Below are positions 7,823 to 15,169 of a DNA stretch of 36,350 nucleotides, one piece after another. The number at the start of each line of letters is the position of its first letter. Positions within the stretch are counted from its first letter, which is position 1. Location: the NCBI RefSeq assembly GCF_030698145.1, contig NZ_JAUYNW010000097.1:1-36350 (forward strand). Reading direction: 5' to 3'. The position numbers and the translations under genes were made by a program. This DNA comes from Phenylobacterium sp. Its GTDB lineage: Bacteria > Pseudomonadota > Alphaproteobacteria > Caulobacterales > Caulobacteraceae. The notes under the pieces were generated by a model. The model was not told where the DNA came from. It saw only the letters and a program-made list of their open reading frames with translations, and searched no databases.

Positions 7823-8581
7823 ATGCCGAACGACAACCGCGCGCCGCGCCTGGCGGTGCTGATCGACGCGGAGAACGCCTCCTCGCGCATCGCCGAGGCC
7901 CTGTTCACCGAGATCGCCACCATCGGCGAGGCCAGCGCCCGGCGCATCTATGGCGACTTCTCCAGCGCCCAGATCCAGGGCTGGACCAAGATGCTGGCCC
8001 GGTTCGCCATCCAGCCGCAGCAGAACTTCGCCAACACCAAGGGCAAGAACAGCGGCGATATCGCCCTGGTCATCGACGCCATGGACCTGCTCAACGCCGG
8101 GCGCTTCGACGGCTTCTGCCTGGTGTCGTCCGACAGCGACTTCACGCGGCTGGCGTCGCGGATTCGTGAGGAAGGCGTGGCGGTCTACGGGTTCGGGGAG
8201 CGCAAGACGCCCGAGAGCTTCCGCCAGGCCTGCACGCGGTTCATCTACACCGAGAACCTCACCACGCCCCTGACCGAGCCCCCGGCCAAGGACTCCAAGA
8301 CGGCCAGGGGCGCCAAGGGGGCCGCGTCGCCCGCGCCGGCGCCGTCCAAGCGCAAGCCGGAGGAGGCCGTGCCGCTGATCGAGACGGTGATGGCCGACAT
8401 CGACGACGACGAGGGCTGGGCCACCGTCAGCGCCATCGCCAACCGCCTGCGCAACGCCTATCCGGACTTCGACCAGCGGACCTACGGCTTCGCGAAGCTG
8501 TCGGACCTGATCCGGGCGACGGGCAAGTTCCAGGCCCAGGCCCTGGTGGGCGGGGGGTCTGTGCGGGTGCGGAAGAAGTAG
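7823..8581 (+). CDS. NYN-domain (PIN-like) putative RNase with C-terminal OST-HTH/LOTUS domain
   Basis: 252 residues from the ATG at 7823, chosen because AGAGGA stands just upstream; the frame is open 21 codons further without a site. The N-terminal domain (about 8-150) is LabA/NYN-like: 'LAVLIDAENASS', 'SGDIALVIDAMDLLN', 'GFCLVSSDSDFTRLASRIRE' give the acidic residues (Asp15 and later Asp clusters) of a metal-dependent PIN-fold nuclease. A low-complexity Ala/Pro/Lys linker follows. The C-terminal 70 residues ('GWATVSAIANRLRNAYPDFD', then 'LSDLIRATGKF') match the OST-HTH/LOTUS domain, which binds RNA. Cytoplasmic RNA processing or decay is the likely role; the target is unknown. Confidence 0.92.
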   Translation: MPNDNRAPRLAVLIDAENASSRIAEALFTEIATIGEASARRIYGDFSSAQIQGWTKMLARFAIQPQQNFANTKGKNSGDIALVIDAMDLLNAGRFDGFCLVSSDSDFTRLASRIREEGVAVYGFGERKTPESFRQACTRFIYTENLTTPLTEPPAKDSKTARGAKGAASPAPAPSKRKPEEAVPLIETVMADIDDDEGWATVSAIANRLRNAYPDFDQRTYGFAKLSDLIRATGKFQAQALVGGGSVRVRKK

Positions 8582-8681
8582 GGGGCGGACTGGCGGCGCT
8601 GGGCCGGGCCGCGGATAATTTGGTCAACAAGCGCAGCCATTCGCACGCGCGAGCGTTTGAAGGGGCAGGGAGCGCATAGGA

Positions 8682-9263
8682 ATGACCTCGAACGGCGCGA
8701 CGGCGAACGACTTCCGAGACGACCTCATCAGGCTCATCCCGCATCTGCGCGCCTTCGCCCGGTCGATATGCAACGACGCGACCTATGCCGACGACCTGGC
8801 GCAGGACGCGCTGGCCAAGGCGCTGGCCTCCGAGAAGAGCTTCACCATGGGCACCAACATGAAGGCCTGGGTGTTCATGATCCTGCGCAACCAGTTCTAC
8901 TCCAACAAGCGCCGGTCGTGGAGGTCACAGCCGCTGGATCCGGAAGTCGCCGAGCGGACCCTGGTTTCGGTTTCCGACCCCACGGCCAGCCTGGAACTGG
9001 ACGAACTGCGCCGGGCGCTGGCCATGCTGCCGCACGACATGCGCGAGGCGCTGATCCTGATCGGCGCCGGCGGCATGTCGTACGAGGAGGTCAGCGAGAT
9101 CACCGGCGTGGCGATGGGGACGGTCAAGAGTCGGGTCAGTCGGGCCCGCGACCGCCTGGCGCTGATCTACGCCGAGGGCGATATCGCCGGCGACGACGTC
9201 AAGCCAAGCGCCGCCATGGCGGCGATCATGGTTGCGCTCGACGGTCACGCCCGAGCCGCCTAG
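8682..9263 (+). CDS. ECF sigma factor, EcfG-like (general stress response type)
   Basis: 193 residues. Region 2 spans 'LIPHLRAFARSICNDATYAD' to 'GTNMKAWVFMILRNQFYSNK', and region 4 spans 'LPHDMREALILIGAGGMSYE' to 'MGTVKSRVSRARDRLALI'. The phrases 'PHLRAFAR' and 'ILRNQFYS' are characteristic of the EcfG/SigT/SigU group, which in alphaproteobacteria serves the PhyR-NepR general stress response. No phyR or nepR gene adjoins it, so it may be an accessory paralogue like SigU. The 3' neighbour, a PEP-CTERM gene, has a candidate EcfG-type promoter. Confidence 0.88.
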   Translation: MTSNGATANDFRDDLIRLIPHLRAFARSICNDATYADDLAQDALAKALASEKSFTMGTNMKAWVFMILRNQFYSNKRRSWRSQPLDPEVAERTLVSVSDPTASLELDELRRALAMLPHDMREALILIGAGGMSYEEVSEITGVAMGTVKSRVSRARDRLALIYAEGDIAGDDVKPSAAMAAIMVALDGHARAA

Positions 9264-9510
9264 GCCCTCAACGGGGCGGCCACCTCGAAGGCGTTCTCCT
9301 TCTTCTTCTTCTGGGCGCCGTCGAGTGGCTGGTTCGCCGTTTGAATGTGTCAGGAAATCGGTACCTGACGTTAAGATGAATGCGCGATGAATTTGGCGCG
9401 AATTCCCCAAGTAGCGGAACGAAATTGGCGGACATCAAGACAAGTTGGGGAAAATCATATGGTATAGGTGTCTAGTGTTCGGAGAATTAAAGTCGATTTT
9501 GAATTTAGAC

Positions 9511-9535
9511 GGAACTATGGCGGGATGAGTCTGTT
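9511..9535 (+). promoter_or_regulatory. Candidate EcfG-type promoter of the PEP-CTERM gene
   Basis: GGAAC at 9511-9515 matches the EcfG -35 element exactly; TGTT at 9532-9535, 16 bases later, differs by one base from the -10 consensus CGTT. It sits in an unusually A+T-rich leader (about 9360-9520) between the sigma-factor gene and the PEP-CTERM gene. Pattern match only. Confidence 0.35.
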
Positions 9536-9561
9536 ACGCCCCCGTCGCCGATCGGGCGTAA
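9534..9561 (+). promoter_or_regulatory. Inverted repeat in the PEP-CTERM gene leader
   Basis: TTACGCCC (9534-9541) and GGGCGTAA (9554-9561) form a perfect 8-bp inverted repeat with a 12-base spacer, ending 21 bases before the ATG. With the flanking GTCT and AGAC it extends around a small bulge. It could be an operator overlapping the candidate -10 or a 5' UTR hairpin. Confidence 0.5.
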
Positions 9562-9582
9562 GACTGTAAGGACATCTCCTCC

Positions 9583-10230
9583 ATGTATATTAAAACCGCG
9601 CTGCTGGCAGCCGCAGCCCTGACCTGCGCCTCGGCCAGCGCCCATGCCGCGACCATCCTGAACGGCAGCTTCGAGAGCGGCGTCGCGCCGGGAACCTTCA
9701 CCACCCTGGACCCGCTGGACAACACCTCGATCACCGGCTGGACCGTGGGCGGCGCCGGCGTCGACTATATCGGCTCCTATTGGATCGCGGCCGACGGCGA
9801 CCGCAGCATCGACCTCTCGGCCCTGAGCGGCGGCAGCGTCTCCCAGACGATCTCCACCATCGCCGGCGTCACCTACACGGTGTCGTTCGCGCTCGCCGGC
9901 AATCCGGACGGCCCGGATGAAGGCAAGATCGCCGTGACCTCGGTCAGCGGCTCGCTGCCCCAGATCGACATCTTCTCGGTGACCGCGGCCAACACCCACG
10001 CCAACATGGGCTGGCAGACCTACACCTATACGTTCAAGGCGTTCGACTCGACGTCGGAGCTGACCTTCGCCTCGGCGACCAACACCCCCTACGGCCCGGC
10101 CCTCGACAACGTGACCATCTCGTCGGCGATCCCGGAACCGGCCACCTGGGCGATGATGATCATCGGCTTCGGCGCGGTCGGCGGCGTCGCCCGCAGCGCC
10201 CGCCGCAAGCAGTCGTTCGCCGTCGCGTAA
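9583..10230 (+). CDS. Exported PEP-CTERM-type protein, choice-of-anchor C (DUF642-like)
   Basis: 215 residues with a signal peptide ending near 'SAHAATIL'. The mature part begins 'NGSFESGVAPGTF' and includes 'ITGWTVGGAGVDYIGSYW', 'DLSALSGGSVSQTI' and 'YTVSFALAGNPDG', the DUF642/choice-of-anchor C pattern, a carbohydrate-binding-like beta-sandwich. The C-terminus has 'IPEPATWAMMIIGFGAVG' followed by an Arg-rich end. AAGGA precedes the ATG. It is likely exported to the surface or extracellular matrix. A hairpin terminator follows the stop. Possible control by the neighbouring EcfG-like sigma factor is inferred from the leader only. Confidence 0.9.
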   Translation: MYIKTALLAAAALTCASASAHAATILNGSFESGVAPGTFTTLDPLDNTSITGWTVGGAGVDYIGSYWIAADGDRSIDLSALSGGSVSQTISTIAGVTYTVSFALAGNPDGPDEGKIAVTSVSGSLPQIDIFSVTAANTHANMGWQTYTYTFKAFDSTSELTFASATNTPYGPALDNVTISSAIPEPATWAMMIIGFGAVGGVARSARRKQSFAVA

Positions 10231-10256
10231 GGTAGCCCCGACCGACGAAAGACGCG

Positions 10257-10282
10257 CGCCGCCGACCGCAAGGTCGGCGGCG
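10257..10282 (+). terminator. Hairpin terminator after the choice-of-anchor C gene
   Basis: CGCCGCCGACC (10257-10267), loop GCAA, GGTCGGCGGCG (10272-10282): an 11-bp perfect stem. It has no strong T-run. Its sequence closely resembles the hairpin after the PEP-CTERM gene at 12.9 kb. Confidence 0.65.
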
Positions 10283-10297
10283 TCGCCGTGTTCGGGA

Positions 10298-10489
10298 TCA
10301 GGTGTCCCCCCGCGCGTCGATGCGCTCCTCGAGGTCGATGTCGTCGACGACGACGCCCTCTGAATCGGTCATCTCAAAGGGCACGCCGTCGGCGCTCAGC
10401 TCCTCCCACTTGGCGAGAGCCGCCTCTTCCGTCTCCACAGCATAGGTCACCAGACGGCCGGGATGACGGGCCGATATCTTGTAAGCCAT
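10298..10489 (-). CDS. Small hypothetical protein, last gene of a methyltransferase operon
   Basis: 63 residues: 'MAYKISARHPGRLVTYAVET' followed by an acidic stretch 'DSEGVVVDDIDLEERID'. Its start lies 8 bases after the stop of the spermidine-synthase-like gene on the same strand, which supports it as a real co-transcribed gene. No known motif; soluble and acidic. Function unknown. Confidence 0.65.
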   Translation of the reverse strand: MAYKISARHPGRLVTYAVETEEAALAKWEELSADGVPFEMTDSEGVVVDDIDLEERIDARGDT

Positions 10490-10497
10490 GGCCTATC

Positions 10498-11181
10498 CTA
10501 CGCACGGGCCGGCGCGGTCGCCAACCAGATGACGTGGCGCGCGCCCCGCTTTCCGCCGGTGGAGCGGACGGTGAGCTCCTCGACGGCGAAACCCGCGCGG
10601 CGCAGGCGCTGGGTGAAGGCCGCGCTGGGCGCGGAGGACCAGACGGCCAGGACACCTCCGGGCGTCAGCGCCCGGCGGGCGGCGGCCAGGCCCTGGACAT
10701 CGTAGAGGCGGTCATTGGCCTTGCGGCTGAGGCCCTCGGGACCGTTGTCGACATCGAGCAGGATGGCGTCGTAGCTCGCCCGCGCCGCGCCGATCAGGGC
10801 GGCCACATCGCCCTCGCGCAGGGTGAGGCGCGGGTCTTCCAGGCAGGCGCCGGAGATGTGGGCCATGGGTCCGCGCGCCCAGGCGATGACCGCGGGGACC
10901 AGCTCGCCCACGGTGACTTGGGCCTGCGGGCCCAGGGCCTCCAGGGCGGCGCGCAGGGTGAAGCCCATGCCGAAGCCGCCGATCAGGACGTGGGCCCTGG
11001 GGCGGCCCTGGAGGCGGTCGCAGGCCAGGGTGGCGAGGGCCTTTTCCGACCCGCTCAGGCGGCTGTTCATCAGCTCGATGGCGCCCGACATGATCGAGAA
11101 CTCCTCGCCCCGCCGCATGAGGCGCAGGTCGCCGCCGCCGTCGGGCACGGTGGTGGTGTCGATGAGGGACCAGCGGATCAT
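10498..11181 (-). CDS. Spermidine-synthase-like SAM-dependent methyltransferase
   Basis: 227 residues. The Rossmann core includes 'HVLIGGFGMGFTLRAALEAL' (glycine-rich SAM/dcSAM loop), 'VTVGELVPAVIAWA' (acidic residue after strand 2) and 'YDAILLDVDNGPEGL' (strand 4 DxDNGP), as in polyamine-synthase-like proteins lacking the N-terminal strand domain. These 'spermidine synthase-like' proteins are usually of unknown substrate and may not make polyamines. It sits between an EamA transporter gene (12 bases upstream) and a small hypothetical gene, all on the minus strand, so the three look like one operon. Confidence 0.85.
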   Translation of the reverse strand: MIRWSLIDTTTVPDGGGDLRLMRRGEEFSIMSGAIELMNSRLSGSEKALATLACDRLQGRPRAHVLIGGFGMGFTLRAALEALGPQAQVTVGELVPAVIAWARGPMAHISGACLEDPRLTLREGDVAALIGAARASYDAILLDVDNGPEGLSRKANDRLYDVQGLAAARRALTPGGVLAVWSSAPSAAFTQRLRRAGFAVEELTVRSTGGKRGARHVIWLATAPARA

Positions 11182-11193
11182 CTTGGGGCCTTG

Positions 11194-12090
11194 TCAGCCG
11201 GGGGTGGGCGGCGGTGCGGCGGAGAGGTCCGACGGGGCGGCGCCGCGCTCGCCCATCACCACCGTGAAGCTGCCGGCGAGGATCAGCAGCCCGCCCAGGC
11301 CGAGCGCCAGGGTCAGGTGGTCGTCGAACAGCATGACGCCCAGCGCCGCGCCCATCAGGGGTTCGATATTGATGAACACCCCGGCGCTGGCGGCGCCGAC
11401 CCGGGTCGAGCCGAACTGCCAGGCGGCGGTGGCCAGCAGGGTGGCGAACACCCCCTGGCCGACGATACCGGCCCAGGCGGCGGGGCTGAGGTCGAGCTTG
11501 GGCAGGCCGTGCATGAAGAGCGCGATGGGCAGGATCACCACGGTCGCCACGACCACCGTCACCGCCGGCAGCGCCATGGGGGAGGCGGGTCTCGGGGCGC
11601 GGCGCAGGACGATCAGCCAGGCCAGGAAGATGAACAGGGCGCCCAGGGAGAGCGCGACGCCGAGCGGCGAACCCGCGCCCTCCGGCTTTCCGGCGATGAG
11701 GGCCGCCCCCAGGGTGGCCGCCGCCACCCCGATCCAGGACGCGCGGCTGACGTGCTCGCCCAGCAGCCTGGCCGAGATGGCGATCAGGGCGGGCATGGCC
11801 CCGACCAGCAGGGCGGCGAGCGTGACGCTCACATGGGACAGGCCCTCGAACTGCACCATGAAGGCGATCCCGTAGAGGGCGCCGGCCAGCAGCACGGGGG
11901 GCGAGGCGAACAGGGCCCGCGCCTCGGCCCGCCGCAGGGCGAAGGGCAGGGCGACCAGGCTGGCCGCGGCGAAGCGCAGCAGCACCATGTGCGCCGCGTC
12001 GGTCTCCCTCAGCACGAGCTTGCCCAGCGGGAAGCCCAGGCCCCAGAAGACGCCGGCGAGCGCCAGGGCGAGGAAGGCGAGGCGTTTCAT
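11194..12090 (-). CDS. EamA/DMT-family transporter
   Basis: 298 residues from the ATG at 12090, preceded by CAGGAGG; an upstream in-frame start at 12189 has no site. About ten hydrophobic segments in two repeats are visible, starting 'LAFLALALAGVFWGLGFPLG' and again from 'LSPAAWAGIVGQGVFATLLA', the second EamA unit, with 'FINIEPLMGAALGVMLFDD' near the end. The drug/metabolite transporter family moves small metabolites or amino acids across the inner membrane, generally outward. Substrate unknown. It is the first gene of the likely operon with the methyltransferase. Confidence 0.9.
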   Translation of the reverse strand: MKRLAFLALALAGVFWGLGFPLGKLVLRETDAAHMVLLRFAAASLVALPFALRRAEARALFASPPVLLAGALYGIAFMVQFEGLSHVSVTLAALLVGAMPALIAISARLLGEHVSRASWIGVAAATLGAALIAGKPEGAGSPLGVALSLGALFIFLAWLIVLRRAPRPASPMALPAVTVVVATVVILPIALFMHGLPKLDLSPAAWAGIVGQGVFATLLATAAWQFGSTRVGAASAGVFINIEPLMGAALGVMLFDDHLTLALGLGGLLILAGSFTVVMGERGAAPSDLSAAPPPTPG

Positions 12091-12269
12091 GTCCGCCTCC
12101 TGCCGCATTCGCGCCGGCCTGGCTATGGGTTTGAGGTTTTCGCCTTGCCCGTCGCGCTCGCCTGTCAGGTGGCGCCGATCCTGAAACAATTCCCCTGTCG
12201 GCTGAGCGGATGTCCCGTCTTGGCGCAGTTCGCTCCGGCCAGGCCGGGGTTCTATCGGGGGTTACGGTT

Positions 12270-12890
12270 TTGAAGACGTCCTTGCTCGCTCTGGCGCTTA
12301 TCGCCACCAGCGCCTTTTCGGCCACCGCCGCCTCGGCCGCCGTGGTCCATGAGATCAACCCGACGGGCGCGTCGGCCGCGACCTGGGGCGCCACCGAGGT
12401 GGGCTGGTTCTACACCCCCGACACCTCCTACACCCTGACCGCCATCGGCACGAAGTTCGGCTCGTCCGACGGCCGCACCGTGACCGCCGAGTTCTATTCC
12501 GGCGCGCCGGGCGCCCTGACGCTGCTGCGCTCGGGGACCCTGGTCCCGATCGCCAACGCCTTCGCCGACGCCGTCCTGGCGCCGCTGAACCTGACGGCCG
12601 GGATGACCTACTTCTTCGGCTTCACCAATGTGGGCGGTCTGGACACCAACGTCACCGACGACGCCGGGGCCACCAACCTGGCCGGCGGCCTGATGTACAG
12701 CTTCGGCTCGGGCGCCTACGAGAACGGCCCCGAGACCCACTTCACCGCCCAGCCGATGGTCCGCTTCAGCGGCGATCTGGGCTCGGCCGTGCCGGAACCC
12801 GCCACCTGGGCGATGATGATCGTCGGCTTCGGCCTGGCCGGCTCGGCGGTGCGCAGCCGCCGTCGTCAGGACGCCTTGGCGTTCGCCTAG
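12270..12890 (+). CDS. Exported PEP-CTERM-type protein
   Basis: 206 residues from a TTG at 12270 with TCGGGGG upstream; the frame is open back to an ATG at 12210, but that adds a polar stretch before the signal peptide. Signal peptide 'LKTSLLALALIATSAFSATA' ends near 'ASAAVV'. The body ('VGWFYTPDTSYTLTAIGTKF', 'RTVTAEFYSG', 'LNLTAGMTYFFGF') looks like a beta-sandwich but I cannot assign it to a named domain. The C-terminus has 'VPEPATWAMMIVGFGLAG' and an Arg cluster. Likely exported and sorted by the PEP-CTERM route. Confidence 0.85.
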   Translation: MKTSLLALALIATSAFSATAASAAVVHEINPTGASAATWGATEVGWFYTPDTSYTLTAIGTKFGSSDGRTVTAEFYSGAPGALTLLRSGTLVPIANAFADAVLAPLNLTAGMTYFFGFTNVGGLDTNVTDDAGATNLAGGLMYSFGSGAYENGPETHFTAQPMVRFSGDLGSAVPEPATWAMMIVGFGLAGSAVRSRRRQDALAFA

Positions 12891-12917
12891 ACCCTAGCCT
12901 CTCCTTCGAAACGCAGG

Positions 12918-12949
12918 GACGCCGTCGACCGCGAGGTCGGCGGCGTCTT
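12918..12949 (+). terminator. Terminator after the PEP-CTERM gene
   Basis: GACGCCGTCGACC (12918-12930), loop GCGA, GGTCGGCGGCGTC (12935-12947), then TT. A 13-bp stem with one G-T pair. Confidence 0.7.
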
Positions 12950-12992
12950 GCGTCGGCCTTGACTCCCCGGGGGGCGGGCGTAAGTCCCCAAC

Positions 12993-13412
12993 ATGGTTAA
13001 CGATCACGACATACCGACCGATCGAGAAGACATACCGACCGATCGAGAAGACGGGCCGACCGATCGAGAAGACGGGCCGATAGATCGAGAAGGCGGGCTC
13101 GACCGCGCGTTCGCGGCGCTCTCCGATCCCACCCGGCGGGCCCTGCTGACCCAGCTGAGCGAACGGCCGGGCCTGTCGGTCAGCGAACTGGCGCGGCCCT
13201 TCGCCATGTCGCTGCCCTCGGTCATGAAGCACCTGGACGTGCTGTCGGACGCCGGGCTGATCAGCCGCCGCAAGACCGGGCGGACGGTGGCGTGCCGGCT
13301 GACCCCGGGCGCGATGCAGGAGGCGATGGGATGGCTGTCGCGCCACGAGGAGCCGTGGCCCTCGGACGACGCGCGCCGCGCGACCTTCGGCGAGGAACGC
13401 GAACGGCTCTAG
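12993..13412 (+). CDS. ArsR-family HTH regulator with N-terminal 7-residue repeats
   Basis: 139 residues. The core from about residue 37, 'LDRAFAALSDPTRRALLTQL', through 'VSELARPFAMSLPSVMKHLD' to 'GLISRRKTGRTVACRLTP', is a standard winged-helix ArsR regulator of the type that often sits before membrane-protein or SRPBCC genes. No metal-binding Cys cluster is seen. Between the start and the core lie four 7-residue repeats (DIPTDRE, DIPTDRE, DGPTDRE, DGPIDRE), which the family normally lacks. The CPBP gene begins 95 bases downstream on the same strand and may be its target. Confidence 0.88.
   Translation: MVNDHDIPTDREDIPTDREDGPTDREDGPIDREGGLDRAFAALSDPTRRALLTQLSERPGLSVSELARPFAMSLPSVMKHLDVLSDAGLISRRKTGRTVACRLTPGAMQEAMGWLSRHEEPWPSDDARRATFGEERERL
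13008..13091 (+). repeat. 21-bp tandem repeat, four copies, in frame in the ArsR gene
   Basis: Units at 13008-13028, 13029-13049, 13050-13070 and 13071-13091. The first two are identical; the third changes ATA to GGG; the fourth also changes ACC to ATA. Each contains the palindrome-like CGATCG or GATCGA. The unit length of 21 keeps the frame, so copy-number change would lengthen or shorten the protein by 7 residues. Confidence 0.95.
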
Positions 13413-13507
13413 GGCTTGCGGCTCTACCAGATGCTCGCTCCACCTGGCCGCGATAGACGCCGTCGGCGGGGCGTGAACAACTGCGCGCGGGTCGGGGAGG
13501 GCCTTCC

Positions 13508-14269
13508 ATGAACAGCGCGCGGGTGAAATTCGCTGTCTTCGTGCTGGTGGTCCTGGCCCTGCCCGGGGGGCTGATGTCGCTGGGCGGCCAGATGGTCGAC
13601 CTGGGCAAGCTCGCCATGATCCTCAGCCCCGGCCTGGCCGGGCTGATCCTCAATCGCGGCCTGGGCGACCGGGGCGTCAAGCCGCGCTGGGGCGCCGTGG
13701 CGCTGGCCGCCGGCGTGACCCTGGCCGTGGCGGTCCTGGCCCTGGTCCCGGCCTTTGCCTCGGGGGTGGCGGCGATCCGCCAGCCGTCGGCCGGAGCGCA
13801 GGCCCTGGCGACGGCGATCGGCGTCGTCACCCTGACCAGCGTGCTGGAGGAACTGGGATGGGCGGGCGGCGGCCTGGCCCTGGCGGTGGGCGCCTTCGGC
13901 CGCCGCGCGGGGGTGGCGATCCTGGGGCTGGTCTGGGCCGCCTGGCATCTGATCCCGGCCATGTTGAAGGTCGGGCTGTTCCCGGACCTGGAGGCCGCGC
14001 CGCCGGCGATGCTCATCGCCTTCCTGGTCTCGTGCCTGGTCTATCGGGAGCTGCTGACCCTGCTGCGCGAGCGGGCGCGGAGCTGGTGGGCCGCGGCGGC
14101 CGGCCACGCCGCGCCCAACATGCTGCTGGCCGGGGCGATGGCCGGGGGTCTGGGCGCCTTCGACCTCGGCGCGGGCTGGTGGTTCTTCCCGGCGCCCGGC
14201 GGGGTGGTGTTCCCGTTGCTGGCCCTGGCCGCGGTCCTGCTGCTGCGCCGGCGGACTCCAGCAGGCTAG
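13508..14269 (+). CDS. CPBP-family (CAAX protease-like) membrane protein, altered motif 1
   Basis: 253 residues with about eight hydrophobic segments; GGGAGG precedes the ATG. Motif 1 reads 'LEELGWAG' (Glu114, Glu115), motif 2 'WAAWH' (His147) and motif 3 'GHAAPN' (His200, Asn204), the glutamate/histidine set of CPBP intramembrane proteases. The usual Arg of EExxxR is Ala119 here, so activity may be changed or lost. The family includes CAAX processing enzymes and bacteriocin-immunity proteins. It follows an ArsR regulator and may form a regulated pair with it. Confidence 0.85.
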   Translation: MNSARVKFAVFVLVVLALPGGLMSLGGQMVDLGKLAMILSPGLAGLILNRGLGDRGVKPRWGAVALAAGVTLAVAVLALVPAFASGVAAIRQPSAGAQALATAIGVVTLTSVLEELGWAGGGLALAVGAFGRRAGVAILGLVWAAWHLIPAMLKVGLFPDLEAAPPAMLIAFLVSCLVYRELLTLLRERARSWWAAAAGHAAPNMLLAGAMAGGLGAFDLGAGWWFFPAPGGVVFPLLALAAVLLLRRRTPAG

Positions 14270-14275
14270 GCTACG

Positions 14276-14302
14276 AAAAAGGGCGGAGCCGAGGCCCCGC
14301 CC
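14276..14302 (-). terminator. Rho-independent terminator between convergent genes
   Basis: On the minus strand, GGGCGGGGC, a short loop and GCTCCGCCC are followed by TTTTT. It ends the minus-strand PEP-CTERM gene (stop at 14328) and could also stop the CPBP transcript, although on the plus strand the hairpin is followed by only TT. Confidence 0.8.
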
Positions 14303-14327
14303 TTCGCCGTTGTCAGATCCGTGAGGA

Positions 14328-14912
14328 TCAGGCCGAGGCGTGCATCAGGCCGCGACCGCGGCTGCGCAGGGCCGAGCCGGCCAGGCCGAAGCCGACGATC
14401 ATCATCGCCCAGGTCACCGGTTCCGGCACCGCCGAGGAGATATCGGCGCTGATGAACTCGGTGTTGTCGAAGCTATTGGAGTCCCAATAGTAGAGGTTGA
14501 GCGTACCCGTGCCCCAGGCGGGGCCGGCGAAGCTCGTGCCCAGCACCTTGAACACGCCGCCGAGCTCGCCCACTAGCGTGCCGTAGGCGGCGTCGAGGCC
14601 GTTCTGGCTCCAGACGCCGAAGTCCGCGCCGATCAGGGTCCCGGCCGCCTGTCCGGAATCGTCGGAGCCCGTGGCCAGCAGCGGGCCGGTCAGGCCGTCG
14701 GCGTTGGACCAGCGGGGCAGGGCGCCCGCGTTCCACAGGTCGCCCGAGTCCACACTGACGGTGAAGTTCTGGCCGGCGATGAGCGCGATGCTCGAGGCGC
14801 CGACGCCTCCGCTGGACGAGTTGGCCTTGGCGTCGACGATGAACACCGCCGCGTCGGCGGCCGAGGCGAGCGCAAGGCCCGCGGCGAAGGTGGCGATCGC
14901 AAGATATTTCAT
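14328..14912 (-). CDS. Exported PEP-CTERM-type protein with LecA-like ectodomain
   Basis: 194 residues from the ATG at 14912, preceded by AAGGA; an ATG at 14945 adds 11 residues. The signal peptide ends near 'SAADAAVF'. The body ('LLATGSDDSGQA', 'GTLVGELGGVFKVLG', 'GTLNLYYWDSNSFDNTEF') follows the LecA/PA-IL-like pattern, in which a late 'ND..y.DN.G' segment binds calcium and sugar; here it reads DSNSFDNTE, so ligand binding is uncertain. The tail is 'VPEPVTWAMMIVGFGLAG' plus Arg residues. Probably exported to the cell surface or matrix. Confidence 0.85.
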   Translation of the reverse strand: MKYLAIATFAAGLALASAADAAVFIVDAKANSSSGGVGASSIALIAGQNFTVSVDSGDLWNAGALPRWSNADGLTGPLLATGSDDSGQAAGTLIGADFGVWSQNGLDAAYGTLVGELGGVFKVLGTSFAGPAWGTGTLNLYYWDSNSFDNTEFISADISSAVPEPVTWAMMIVGFGLAGSALRSRGRGLMHASA

Positions 14913-15169
14913 AAGGAGGTCCTTGGGTTGGCCCAACGGGCGCACTGGTAAAACAACCGCCTCCCCCGCCGCATCGTTAACCGTGGGTTGAAAGGGTCGC
15001 CAGCCCTAAAATGCTGCGTTGCAAAAAGTTGATCGGACCGACGCGGACCGACCAGAAATCGGGCGCCGCGCACGTCGCGCGCGGGGATTAGCGGGTCGGT
15101 CACGCCTTCGCCTTCATTAATGCGTTATGGGCGTACGGGCTGCGGAGCAGCCGGCAACTGGAGCGAGAC

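Noticed and set aside
7590..7862. Open frame across the palindromic elements
   Set aside because: It runs through two palindromes and into the NYN gene in another frame, with no ribosome-binding site.
10288..12273. Very long open frame on the plus strand (661 codons)
   Set aside because: It is antisense to three well supported minus-strand genes (small protein, methyltransferase, EamA transporter), is Gly/Gln/Arg-rich and has no domain; a by-product of high G+C content.
13008..13091. Possible CRISPR-like array
   Set aside because: The 21-base units are directly adjacent with no spacers and are in frame within a gene.
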